Shown one piece after another: positions 51,379 through 60,244 of a stretch of 63,453 bases of DNA. Numbering within the stretch: the first letter of the stretch is position 1; each line of letters begins with the position of its first letter. A model generated the notes under the pieces. That model was given only the letters and a program-made list of their open reading frames with translations. It was not told the origin of the DNA and did not search any database. Source of the DNA: an uncultured Ruminococcus sp. (GTDB taxonomy: Bacteria > Bacillota > Clostridia > Oscillospirales > Acutalibacteraceae). The translations under genes were made by a program, and so were the position numbers. The stretch lies in NCBI GenBank assembly GCA_902800005.1, contig CADCCP010000003.1, forward strand, positions 1 through 63,453, read 5' to 3'.

Positions 51379-52968
51379 TTATTCTTCCGTTTCTATATCC
51401 TTGCACTTGACACGGTTCATCCTGCAATAGTGCTTAACATACTTGTTTTCGGGTGAACATCTTACAACAAGCGTCTTATTGGAGCCGTTGAAGGCATTGG
51501 GACTGATGTTTGTAAGAGTATCGGGAAGTATGAGAGAACGGAGATTTCCGCACTTGCTGAATGAGCCATAGCCGATGGATTCAAGATTCTGAGGTATATT
51601 TACAGTTCTGAGAGAGCCGCATCCCGTGAATGCACCGTCACCGATCTCCGTTACAGCTTCGGGGATATTGACGGTCGTGAGAGCCTCGCACCAACTGAAT
51701 ACATTTTTTCTGATGTCGCATACACTCTCAGGCACTCTTACCTTCACAAGAGAACGGCATCCGCTGAACAGGTTCTCAGGCAGTTCCTTGACACCGTCAG
51801 GAACATCTATTTCCGTAATGGACTCACAGTTCAGGAAAGCGTGTTTTCCGAGACTCTGGACAGACTTCGGTATATCTATATTGCCAAGAGATTCGCAGTT
51901 GCTGAAGGTACTCTGTCTGATACGAGTGATATTGTTGTTGAGTTCCACTTTCTTTATCGACTTGCATCCTGCGAAGGCACCCTTGCCTATATCACGGACA
52001 GTTGACGGGATATTGACGGTCAGGAGTTTATCGCAGTTTTCAAAAGCTCTCTCGCCTATTCTTATCAATCCTTCCGGAAGTGCAATAGACTCAACAGAAC
52101 GTCCTGAGAAAGCAGCATCATCGATCGCCTGATAATTGCCGGGTACAGTGACCTGTTTGGAATTAGGCACATCCGCTGCCGTAAATACAACAAGATTGTC
52201 AAAAGATTCCGTTTGTTTAGCTTCTTCCTGGTCATCGCTGTCGGCAGATGTTTCGGGAACAGTCTGTTCTTTTGCCGGAGCAGGCTTTTCCTCTTCGGCA
52301 GGCTTCACAGGCTCTGCTGTTTTTTCAGGTTCGGGTTTTGCCTGCTGTGTTTCAGATCTCTGTTCGGGCTGTACAGACGGCTTTGCTTCGGTATTTTGTT
52401 GCGGCTGTACAGGCTGCTGTACGGGCTGCTGCACGGGGGGTTGTGGAGTATTCGGCATCTGCTGCATCCACGGATTATATCCCCAAGGCATCTGGGGCTG
52501 CTGAGATGGGTCTGTACCCTGCGGCATCTGCATCCAAGGATTATATCCCCAAGGCATCTGGGGTTGCTGAGAGGGATCTGCACCCTGCGGCATCTGCATC
52601 AAAGGATTGTATCCCCAAGGCATCTGAGGCTGCTGAGAGGGGTCTGCACCCTGCGGCATCTGCATCCAAGGATTATATCCCCAAGGCATCTGAGGCTGCT
52701 GAGAAGGATCCATACCTGTCGGCATCTGTCCCCACGGATTAGGCGGAACAGCGGTCTTTTCCTCCTTCACGGGTTCTTCTGCAGGCTTTTCGGTATCTTT
52801 CTTTTCCTCTTTATTTTCATCCGTAAAATCGAATACAGGGGATTCTATCTTAGGTTCTTCCTTCTTTTCTTCTTCGTCTGTGAAGTCGAATACAGGAGAT
52901 TCTATCTTAGGTTCTTCCTTCTTTTCCTCTTCACCTGTGAAGTCGAATACAGGAGATTTCCTCTTCAC
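51379..52968 (-). pseudogene. C-terminal part of a zinc-ribbon/LRR repeat protein, frame-broken
   Basis: This frame of about 529 codons carries the end of a 57-bp repeat tract (ESPVFDFT plus EEEKKEEPKI), then four 22-residue repeats (DPSQQPQMPWGYNPWMQMPQ), a Gln/Pro/Glu-rich linker, and about nine BspA-type leucine-rich repeats (for example AFENCDKLLTVNIPSTVRDIG), ending KCKDIETEE. There is no signal peptide, so the protein is probably cytoplasmic. Its apparent start lies inside the repeat tract and has no credible ribosome binding site. A 23-bp deletion at about 52957 separates it from the upstream frame. Either the gene is broken, switches phase, or the assembly is wrong here. Confidence 0.8.
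52480..52720 (-). repeat. 66-bp coding repeat, four units
   Basis: Four units encode DPSQQPQMPWGYNP[WL]MQMPQG. The nucleotide copies are nearly identical, which suggests recent expansion. Confidence 0.85.
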
Positions 52969-53180
52969 CTGTGAAGTCGAATACAGGAGATTCTATCTTA
53001 GGTTCTTCCTTCTTTTCCTCTTCACCTGTGAAGTCGAATACAGGAGATTCTATTTTGGTTTTTTCCTCCTTTTCTTCTTCATCCGTGAAGTCGAATACAG
53101 GAGATTCTATTTTGGGTTTTTCTTTCTTTTCTTCTTCACTTTCACCGGTAAAGTCAAATACAGGCGATTCTGTCTTTTGT
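52810..53180 (-). repeat. 57-bp coding repeat tract
   Basis: At least six units encode ESPVFDFT[GD]EEEKKEEPKI variants. One unit, near 52951-52985, lacks 23 bp, leaving GAGATT joined to TCCTCTTC on the plus strand, which shifts the frame. Confidence 0.85.
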
Positions 53181-53677
53181 TCGGTTTTTTCTGTTTCGGG
53201 AGCATCCTCAACAGGCTGGCTTCCCGAGAAGAAGTCGAATACGGCAGGTCTTGGAGCACCCGATGATGTTTCGGGAAGCTGAGACTTCTCCGGAGGCAGA
53301 TTATGTTTATCCTCTTCCGTACCGTTGTCCATGACATCGCCTGAGGACTCTATGAGTACCTTGCTTGACTGATCGCCCGTTTCTCTGATATTTTCGGGGA
53401 TCTGATACATATGGATATTCGGAGTTATACCGAACATCGGCACGTTCCAGTTGAGAGCATAAACGAGTGTTTCAACGACATAACACGCCCATTTTTCTGC
53501 CATACAGGCATCCTGAGTCAATACTTTGATGGATTGAAGAATAGCAATACACTTGTCTATTTCAGGCTCGTCATGTGCCATATAGAGAGCGTTGCATACA
53601 CCCTGTTCATAGGCATCAAGAAAGACCTTTCTTTCCTGCTTGAGATCGGGTATGTACTCATCAAGCATCTTTTGCAT
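52931..53677 (-). pseudogene. Middle part of the zinc-ribbon/LRR protein, frame-broken
   Basis: The frame from ATG 53677 (MQKMLDEYIPDLKQERK) encodes a helical domain of about 80 residues (VFLDAYEQGVCNALYMAHDE to YVVETLVYALNW), a linker, and the first 57-bp repeats, then runs into ISCIRLHR and a stop after the 23-bp deletion. The helical domain, with D-L-K-x-E-R-K and a terminal YALNW, is what follows the zinc ribbon in related Ruminococcus proteins. It overlaps the zinc-ribbon frame by 17 bp in a different phase. Confidence 0.75.
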
Positions 53678-53798
53678 TGTCAAAAGTAAGCCTGTCCTCG
53701 TCCTTGCCGTCAAGTTCAGCACCGCAGAAAGGGCATTTTATGATAAGACTTGCTCTTGCACTTGTTTTCCATTCGCTTCCGCATTTCTTACACTGCAT
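53661..53798 (-). pseudogene. N-terminal zinc ribbon of the same protein
   Basis: The 45-codon frame starts at ATG 53798 behind AAGGAAGGTG and encodes MQCKKCGSEWK and KCPFCGAEL, a Cys4 zinc ribbon (C3, C6, C22, C25), then DNAKDA and a stop. Removing one A from the AAAA run before GATGCTT would join it to the next frame as DNAKMLDEY, a natural-looking sequence. So either one base has been gained, or the two are separate genes coupled by overlap. Confidence 0.7.
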
Positions 53799-54153
53799 CA
53801 AATATCACCTTCCTTTTGGGAATTTCACAATTACATGAAAATCCTGTAATCATCACAAAAAATTCCTCTCTGAAAATAATTTAGCTGTATCAAATATACT
53901 AAATTTCCGCTGAAAATTCAATAGGCAAATCAGATTTTTTGTACATTTCAACAAATGCTCTAAATTTTTTTGATACCATTTCACTAAAAAACTTTCACGG
54001 AAAGATAAGTACAATCAAAAGAGGGCAAGAAGCCCTCCGCTGTTCTATGTGTAATTATAACAAATTTTTGTTTACAAATCAACGATTTTCTGCACTTTTT
54101 ATAAAAATACTAAACAAATTTATCCGAAATTTTTTGAGTATTTTAAATAAAAA
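53799..54153. other. A/T-rich intergenic region
   Basis: No gene is visible. A hairpin GAGGGC-AAGAA-GCCCTC near 54022-54039 has TTTT on the minus strand and may be a second terminator for the SGNH hydrolase operon. The rest is A/T-rich; the promoter for the zinc-ribbon gene is probably around 53830-53900 but is not clear. Confidence 0.5.
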
Positions 54154-54182
54154 GCAGAGTACAAAAAAATGTACTCTGCAAA
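54146..54182 (-). terminator. Terminator of the SGNH hydrolase operon
   Basis: Arms 54154-54162 and 54171-54179 (GCAGAGTAC / GTACTCTGC), followed by TTTTTATTT on the minus strand, just after the gene at 54185. Confidence 0.85.
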
Positions 54183-54184
54183 GT

Positions 54185-54811
54185 TCACAATAATTTTTTG
54201 GAAATGCACTCAAACAGCGAATCAGCGAGAGCGGCATGACCTTTTTCATCGAGATGTATGCCGTCTGTATGTGAGGTATCGGCAATGTCTGCTGCCGAAA
54301 GGAAAATGCATTCATTTTCATCAGCTAAGGAGCGTATGCTGTTTTCAAGCATAACGGATTTCGGGATACTGCTTTCATCAAAGCTGTCGGAGAAATTATG
54401 GGAAAGCACAGTTTTATCGATGAATGCGGGGCAGACAAGAATGATCTTGATACGGCTGTCGAAACGCTTTACCTGTTTGACGATAACGTCAAGACCTTCG
54501 GTTATCATATCGGCGGTCGCATGAAATTCCGTTTTGCAGTCGTTAGTACCGAGCATGATAAGGGCATAGTCGGGACAGGTCTCTTTCAAGATGTTCGGCA
54601 GAGCCTTGCTGCCGTTTTTATCGATTTTTTCGGCGTAGTCGAATACAGTGGTACGGCTGTTCAGACCGCTTTCAATGACATTTATGCCGTAAGGCATGAG
54701 GAGTTTTGAAAGGATACCTGTCCAGCGGGTATCGCTGTCAAATCTGCCCCTGTCATAATATCGGTAGCCGTATGTATTGGAGTCGCCGAAGCACAGCAGT
54801 TTTTTTGACAT
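54185..54811 (-). CDS. SGNH/GDSL-family hydrolase
   Basis: The 208-residue protein has all four SGNH blocks: FGDSNTYG (Ser11, block I), SGLNSRT (block II Gly), LGTND (block III Asn), and DGIHLDEKGH (block V Asp and His). It has no signal peptide, so it acts inside the cell. It is of the esterase/arylesterase type that hydrolyses acyl or aryl esters of small molecules. It follows the gene of unknown function at 54827 by 15 bp and ends the three-gene operon that begins with the zinc-ribbon propeller protein. Substrate unknown. Confidence 0.9.
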   Translation of the reverse strand: MSKKLLCFGDSNTYGYRYYDRGRFDSDTRWTGILSKLLMPYGINVIESGLNSRTTVFDYAEKIDKNGSKALPNILKETCPDYALIMLGTNDCKTEFHATADMITEGLDVIVKQVKRFDSRIKIILVCPAFIDKTVLSHNFSDSFDESSIPKSVMLENSIRSLADENECIFLSAADIADTSHTDGIHLDEKGHAALADSLFECISKKLL

Positions 54812-54826
54812 ATCGTCATCCTCGTA

Positions 54827-56002
54827 TCAGTAGAGTATGAGGGTATTGCCCTTTACATAGGAGCTGCAGGCATAGCTTTCGTATTTGTTGAGTTTTGAAT
54901 CATAGATAAAGCAGTATTTGAAGGAAGCATTGTCCTCTGTACTGTGGAGAATACGGTTGGTGATGACATATCTGTTGTCCATGCAGGACACAAAATCACC
55001 CATTTCGCTGTCGTATTCAAGTTCAACTTCCGTATTCAGCAGACCTTTCACATACTTTCTCTGAACGCCCTCAAGCACAGAATACAGTTTGAAAGGACTT
55101 TCTTCAGCTATGTACATGACACTGTCATCATTGGAGTGAAGAGTCGTTTCGACATCAAGTCGGCTCACGGCAGCATCATAGCTGCAAATTTTTTCCATTC
55201 CGCTCTTGAACTCTTTTGCACGGAAATAAATTTTATTGCCTGCAATACCCATATATCTGACAAGAGCCTTTATGTCGGCACTTGCGATACAGCGTTTGGT
55301 AATTATCTCCTTACCCTGTTCAAGTTCCTTTTCAAGCTCATTAAGACGGCATATCCAGATATTGTCTCTGATGTCGGTGTGTACCCATCTCTGTTCTTTA
55401 AAGAAGTTTTCCTTTGTTTCCTCATCGGCATAGGGATCGAGTATCACTGCAAATTGCTCACCCTTGACTGTAAGTATCTTGATATTGCGGCAGCCTGCCT
55501 TTGCAATAAGAGAGGACTTGACAAAATATTTTTTGTTTTCCGCCAGGTCGTAGAGGTAGCACAGACAATCACATCCTGTTACTTCCTTGTATTTGCGGAA
55601 TATCTCGGCATTGTCGCTGTCAGGTGACATCGTGATAATAAGACGCTCGCTGTCGAGAGCATTGCAGTCTTTGAAAGAGCCTGTGCAGACAACTTTTTTT
55701 CTGTTTTTTTCCATACCTGTTTTCTTGTCTATCTCGATGAGCCAGAGACTGTTCGAGCCGTTTTCGAGTATCAGCAGGATGCTTTTATCGAATACAAAGA
55801 GATGCTCTACAAACGTAGGATCCTCCAGAGAGTAGTTTGCGATGAGTCTTTCTTTTCTTGAGGAACGGTCATACTCCAATATAAACAGATCATTCTGACC
55901 GTTTTCATTTTTTTCCTCAAGGTAGTATATATATTCGTTGTTCACATCACAGAGCTGGATATTTCTGTCAGCGAAAATATTTCTAATATCTACAACTATC
56001 AT
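54827..56002 (-). CDS. Beta-propeller-like protein of unknown function
   Basis: The 391-residue protein is soluble and made of repeating short beta segments of the type NEYIYYLEE, NKIYFRAKEF, RYVITNRIL, each ending in a turn, consistent with a six- or seven-bladed propeller similar in feel to DUF5050. No enzyme motif, signal peptide or membrane helix is seen. The start follows AAGGAAAGAAGG. It lies between the zinc-ribbon propeller protein and the SGNH hydrolase. I recognise no defined family. Confidence 0.7.
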   Translation of the reverse strand: MIVVDIRNIFADRNIQLCDVNNEYIYYLEEKNENGQNDLFILEYDRSSRKERLIANYSLEDPTFVEHLFVFDKSILLILENGSNSLWLIEIDKKTGMEKNRKKVVCTGSFKDCNALDSERLIITMSPDSDNAEIFRKYKEVTGCDCLCYLYDLAENKKYFVKSSLIAKAGCRNIKILTVKGEQFAVILDPYADEETKENFFKEQRWVHTDIRDNIWICRLNELEKELEQGKEIITKRCIASADIKALVRYMGIAGNKIYFRAKEFKSGMEKICSYDAAVSRLDVETTLHSNDDSVMYIAEESPFKLYSVLEGVQRKYVKGLLNTEVELEYDSEMGDFVSCMDNRYVITNRILHSTEDNASFKYCFIYDSKLNKYESYACSSYVKGNTLILY

Positions 56003-56026
56003 TTCAAAAATCCTTCTTTCCTTTGA

Positions 56027-58396
56027 TTACGGCACGTTTTTTGCATCCGTACCGTTGGTTGCCATACTGAACATACCGCCGTCACTGCCGAGATAATATA
56101 TCCTGTTTCCCGCAATGGAGTAGTATATAACATCATTTTTAACCGAGTGCATTGATGAGCCGTTGGGATCCATCATGCCGAGATTGAATATCCCTGACGT
56201 ATTGCCGTTTGCAACGGCATTTTCAGCAGCTTTGAGATTGCCGTTGATATATGAGTAATAGATCAAATCGCCGTATCCCGAAACTTTGAGGATATTGGAA
56301 CCGCCGATCTTTCGTACATCACTGCCGTCAAGAGCAGCGGAATACACGACACCCGGACTGTATTGTGAATTATCTGCTATGATTATCCTGTCACCGTTGA
56401 GACATATGTTCATAGGTTCGAGCGTAGTCGATGAATGTGTGAATTTCAGTGACGAAACGGCTGAAGGTGCAGCAGTTTCAATAGTATAGACTTTGCCGCC
56501 GTAGTCCTTATCATCTATTACAAGCACATACATTTTGTTTCCCGAAAAGAATATATTGCTGATAGGACCGGAGGCATTATAGAATTTTTCGGTTTTTTCG
56601 GTTTTGAGGTCGATCCTGTTTATTTTTTTTGAATCGGAAGCTATGTAATACAGATAATTGCCGTGTGCGATCAGGCAGACAGGATCATCTGTAACCTTGT
56701 AGACTTTGAAATCTTTTCCTTCCTTGTTGACGGAGCATACGGAATATTTTGTACCGGTAATGGAGGAAAGGAAGTACAATCTGTCATCATGGCAGTTTAT
56801 GTACAGGATATAGTTGTTTGTACGGGAGCCGTCATAGACGATACTTTTAGAGCTGCCCGAATCCGAGAGCCTGCACAAACAGCCTTTTCCATCGGTATAG
56901 TATACAGTGCCGTCATCGTCTTCTGCGGCGAGTCCTCCGCTGTTGAGATTGGACATTCTGGCACAATCCCTGTCAAAGCTGTCAATACTGACGGCGGTTG
57001 CAGGAGAATATTTTTCCGCAAAGGCGTTGGCATAAGTCTGTACACCGTCGGATAATCCTGAGATCACACAAAAGACTATTGCCACAATAAGCACCGCTCT
57101 CAGCACAAAAAGTGAAAGACCTGCAATTATCATAACCTTGTCAAACGTGCTTGGAACATAGGAAGAAGTAATATTAGCATAACCGTTGCTCCGATAGCTC
57201 ATGGAAGGACTGTTGTTAAAGCTGTTAAAACTGTTATAGCTGTTCATGCTTTGATTGCCGAAACTGCTCGGAGGATCGCTGAACATATAATTATTGAAAT
57301 CATTCTGCGGAACAGTGCTTAAACTTTGAGCGGTATCTTTAGGAGGTTCGGGAGACTGGAAATTGAAATCATTTTTAGGAGGTTCGGGCGATTGGAAATT
57401 GAAATCATTTTTGGGTGGAATTTTCTCCTCAAGTATCACTGCAGGAGGTGGCGGTGCAGTTTTTTCAAGCGTTACTGCCGGAGAAGGCGGAGGTGCAGTT
57501 TTTTCAAGCGTTACTGCCGGAGGAGGCGGAGGTGCAGTTTTTTCAAGCGTCACTGTGGGAGGAGGCGGAGTCTTTTCAAGTATCACCGACGGAGCAGCCG
57601 CTGCCGTTTTGTCAAGAGAGATCTTCGGCTGTTCCTGTTTTTTGGCTGGCTGCTTGACAGCTATCTGTTTTCTGGCAGGCTTGACATTCAGTTTCTTGAC
57701 AGGTCGTTTTGGCTCGACAGGCTTCTTTGCAGGCGGAATATCCTTTGCAGGTTCATATTCATCAATGAAGAAATCGTTGAATGAACACATTTTTTGAGTC
57801 GTATCCGTATCGGAACGGAAGCGTACCTGCAAAGCTTCGGGTATGACGGAGAAATGTTCCTTGTCACCGTGAGCCTGTTGGTCGGTCATTTGACGTTTTT
57901 TCTGAGCCTGCACGAGCATATCGTAAGTATTGCCGTTTTCCGACAGCGGAACGGCTGTCTGCATTTGGAGATTTCTCGGTACGGCATAACTGCCGTGATA
58001 ATGCCTTATACCCTCAGGCATCTTGAAATCTTCTATTTGCATCTGGTCACTGAAGCCTATCGGCGGAAGTTCGGGCGTATCGGCATCGAGAAGTTCAAGC
58101 GGATCGGCAGCCTGTATGCTCGGCAGGGGCTTGTGATTGAAATATTCGGGATCGATCTCACCTTTTGGGATCTCGGAGTGTTCTTTCGCACCGATAGGCG
58201 GCAGGTATGATTCCGGATCGTCATCGGGTACTTCAGGGGTAATGCTGAAAGCACCGCTTTCCTGTTCCTGCTGCTGACGGGCGATCTCATCAAGAGAAAA
58301 GTGTTTTGGAGCAGAACTGTCCATTCTGTTGCCGCAGTTCAGACAGAACTTGCTTTCATTCGGTACGGTCGCACCGCATTTTTCGCATTTTAACAT
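56027..58396 (-). CDS. Zinc-ribbon, proline-rich, membrane-anchored DUF5050-like propeller protein
   Basis: The 789-residue protein starts at ATG 58396 (MLKCEKCGATVP), eight bases after GAGG. It has an N-terminal zinc ribbon (CEKCG and CLNCG, residues 4-23), a long charged and low-complexity linker (25-420) including five tandem VTLEKTAPPPPPA-like repeats and two SPEPPKNDFNFQ repeats, one membrane helix (about 425-450), and an extracytoplasmic DUF5050-like propeller (about 480-789) with repeats such as YYTDGKGCLCRL and LYYIASDSKKINRIDL. The layout suits signalling or scaffolding across the membrane with the zinc ribbon inside. The polyproline runs would need EF-P for translation. It leads the three-gene operon. 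Confidence 0.8.
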   Translation of the reverse strand: MLKCEKCGATVPNESKFCLNCGNRMDSSAPKHFSLDEIARQQQEQESGAFSITPEVPDDDPESYLPPIGAKEHSEIPKGEIDPEYFNHKPLPSIQAADPLELLDADTPELPPIGFSDQMQIEDFKMPEGIRHYHGSYAVPRNLQMQTAVPLSENGNTYDMLVQAQKKRQMTDQQAHGDKEHFSVIPEALQVRFRSDTDTTQKMCSFNDFFIDEYEPAKDIPPAKKPVEPKRPVKKLNVKPARKQIAVKQPAKKQEQPKISLDKTAAAAPSVILEKTPPPPTVTLEKTAPPPPPAVTLEKTAPPPSPAVTLEKTAPPPPAVILEEKIPPKNDFNFQSPEPPKNDFNFQSPEPPKDTAQSLSTVPQNDFNNYMFSDPPSSFGNQSMNSYNSFNSFNNSPSMSYRSNGYANITSSYVPSTFDKVMIIAGLSLFVLRAVLIVAIVFCVISGLSDGVQTYANAFAEKYSPATAVSIDSFDRDCARMSNLNSGGLAAEDDDGTVYYTDGKGCLCRLSDSGSSKSIVYDGSRTNNYILYINCHDDRLYFLSSITGTKYSVCSVNKEGKDFKVYKVTDDPVCLIAHGNYLYYIASDSKKINRIDLKTEKTEKFYNASGPISNIFFSGNKMYVLVIDDKDYGGKVYTIETAAPSAVSSLKFTHSSTTLEPMNICLNGDRIIIADNSQYSPGVVYSAALDGSDVRKIGGSNILKVSGYGDLIYYSYINGNLKAAENAVANGNTSGIFNLGMMDPNGSSMHSVKNDVIYYSIAGNRIYYLGSDGGMFSMATNGTDAKNVP
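57430..57600 (-). repeat. Tandem repeats encoding EKTAPPPPPA units
   Basis: Five or so units of 42-45 bp encode VTLEKTAPPPPPA-like segments. Unit lengths differ by one or more Pro codons, as expected for expansion and contraction in frame. Confidence 0.8.
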
Positions 58397-58521
58397 GGTC
58401 AATTCCTCATTTTTAGTATCGTGTGTCGTAAAATCAGACTATTTACCATATTAAGTATAATTTATGATAATGTTTTTGTCAACTTCCATAAGAACTTATT
58501 TTTAAATTTTTTATGAAATGC

Positions 58522-58550
58522 TTGTTAAATAAGAAACTTTCGTATATAAT
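58522..58550 (+). promoter_or_regulatory. Promoter of the CxxC protein gene
   Basis: TTGTTA and TATAAT with a 17-bp spacer, 42 bp before the chosen start. Confidence 0.6.
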
Positions 58551-58591
58551 GTATGTATGCTTATTTTTGTAAAAGGAAAAGAGGAGTGAAA

Positions 58592-59254
58592 ATGCAATTC
58601 TATGAAACTACCCTCAGGGGCATGAAAAAGATACTTGACACCTTCCATGAAGACAAGTATGCCGACATTGTTGAAAACTGCATTTCAAAGTGGCAGTCAG
58701 ATAAAGATGTTATGTGTATGCTCAACGAATTTGCAGACAACGGACGTTTCCGTACTTTCAAATTCAGACCGACAGATTTTTCATCTGTCGAACAGGCTTT
58801 TTGGACAAATCAGCTTTTCGGCGGACTTGTTGCCATGATGATACAGCTTGGCAGCTTTATCGCTGACGGCAAGACCGTAGACATTGACTTTATCAGAAGC
58901 AATTTCGGACGTTCCTCAGAGGTGCTTACAGGCTCAAAATGCACATCATGCGGAAAGCTCTTTACATCGGAGCAGAATATTGACCAATACATCTCTCTGC
59001 CGATCATTGCAAAGAGGATCGCAGACGGTCTTGAAAAGGGCAGCCTTGATGATGAGACAGATGTGATATTGTCCATGTCTGCACCCGAAATACAGAAAGA
59101 AAGAGATAAAACAAAGATCCGCTGTATAAATACAAATATCTCTGTGACAGAGGACAAGCCTGTTATCTGCCTGTCATGCGGAAACAGGAAAATTTCTTCA
59201 TGTAAATTCCTCAAAAGCGTGAAGGCTCCTGTATTCGTTCCGCTCAACTCTTAA
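58592..59254 (+). CDS. Protein with two CxxC zinc knuckles, unknown
   Basis: The 220-residue protein starts at ATG 58592 (MQFYETTLRG) behind AGAGGAG. Residues 1-115 are helical; CTSCGK near 117 and CLSCGN near 203 form a pair of CxxC knuckles about 85 residues apart that could bind one zinc ion. There is no membrane helix. It is divergent from the zinc-ribbon propeller gene and 65 bp before the lipoprotein gene. I recognise no family. Confidence 0.7.
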   Translation: MQFYETTLRGMKKILDTFHEDKYADIVENCISKWQSDKDVMCMLNEFADNGRFRTFKFRPTDFSSVEQAFWTNQLFGGLVAMMIQLGSFIADGKTVDIDFIRSNFGRSSEVLTGSKCTSCGKLFTSEQNIDQYISLPIIAKRIADGLEKGSLDDETDVILSMSAPEIQKERDKTKIRCINTNISVTEDKPVICLSCGNRKISSCKFLKSVKAPVFVPLNS

Positions 59255-59319
59255 TTAATCAGATGATACTGTCCGAAAGGGCTGTATATATATATCAAAT
59301 CAAAAGGAGAGAACTTAAA

Positions 59320-60162
59320 ATGAAAAAAAGAATATCCATGTTGCTGGTAGGCTCACTTGTAGCAATATCACTTGCAGGCTGCTCCGGCAATACAGCAACT
59401 CCCGAAACGAGTGTCGTTCCATCAGACAGTTCTGTTGAAAGTAACGCAAATCCCGACGTTTCTTCAAACTCCGATACAAAGTCTGACGGCTCTTCAAAAA
59501 CGGACACTTCAAAAGCCGAAGCCCCCGAAGATGAAACATCAGATGAAATTCAGACTGAACCGTCCGATGTCAAAGGTCCCGAAGAAGGTGACATCGTCAT
59601 TGATGAGAGCGGCAACGAGATCATCCTGCATGAAAGCGATGTCAGCATTGATGATGAATCCATGCCCGTTACATCTGACGAAAAGGAAGAATTACCGTTT
59701 TTTCTTGATGTGACATACACCCCCATTGACGTAAAAGACAGCAATGTGGAAGTTGATGTCATCAATATGAATGACCCTCAGTATTATCTCATCAACAGCA
59801 AGACAGAACTTGATGACTTTGTAAGCAAGTATGAAAAGACGTTTTCACTCAACGATGTGGAAGACGGTATAGAATTCAATACTCTTGCAGAAAAATTTGA
59901 TGATACTTATTTTGAAAATATGTCAGTAGTCGTTATTCCTGTCGAGTATGACAAGGATACCGAAACCGAGATAGGCACTATCACGATAGACGGCAATAAC
60001 TATGTCATAGAGGTATGCACACAGCCTGCTGCAACTCCCGACAAGGTAAATCGCCTCTGCTTTGTCGTACAAACATACAAATCTGACATGGAAGACAAAA
60101 ATATCCTCATCAAAGTCATTGAAGATGCCATCATCGAAGATTACGAAGAAGAAGAAATATAA
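59320..60162 (+). CDS. Lipoprotein of unknown function
   Basis: The 280-residue protein starts at ATG 59320 (MKKRISMLLVG) behind AAAAGGAG. It has a lipoprotein signal with lipobox SLAGC (Cys21), a long Ser/Asp/Glu/Pro-rich linker (22-125), and a C-terminal beta-rich domain (about 135-280) with the NSKTELDDFVSKYE segment. The acidic linker would span the wall. Domain family not recognised; similar lipoproteins are frequent in Ruminococcus. Confidence 0.85.
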   Translation: MKKRISMLLVGSLVAISLAGCSGNTATPETSVVPSDSSVESNANPDVSSNSDTKSDGSSKTDTSKAEAPEDETSDEIQTEPSDVKGPEEGDIVIDESGNEIILHESDVSIDDESMPVTSDEKEELPFFLDVTYTPIDVKDSNVEVDVINMNDPQYYLINSKTELDDFVSKYEKTFSLNDVEDGIEFNTLAEKFDDTYFENMSVVVIPVEYDKDTETEIGTITIDGNNYVIEVCTQPAATPDKVNRLCFVVQTYKSDMEDKNILIKVIEDAIIEDYEEEEI

Positions 60163-60181
60163 ATTTTTTCGTGTGAAGGTG

Positions 60182-60211
60182 TTGTAAAAATCACTGTCCG
60201 TATGTTATAAT
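60182..60211 (+). promoter_or_regulatory. Promoter of secA
   Basis: TTGTAA and TATAAT with an 18-bp spacer, 34 bp before the secA start. Confidence 0.6.
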
Positions 60212-60244
60212 AAAGAGGATTTTTTATATGAGGTGAAATGACCA

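Noticed and set aside
52213..53282. Long plus-strand open frames over the LRR repeat gene
   Set aside because: They are mirror frames of the repetitive minus-strand coding sequence, rich in unusual Cys, Leu and Arg runs, without ribosome binding sites.
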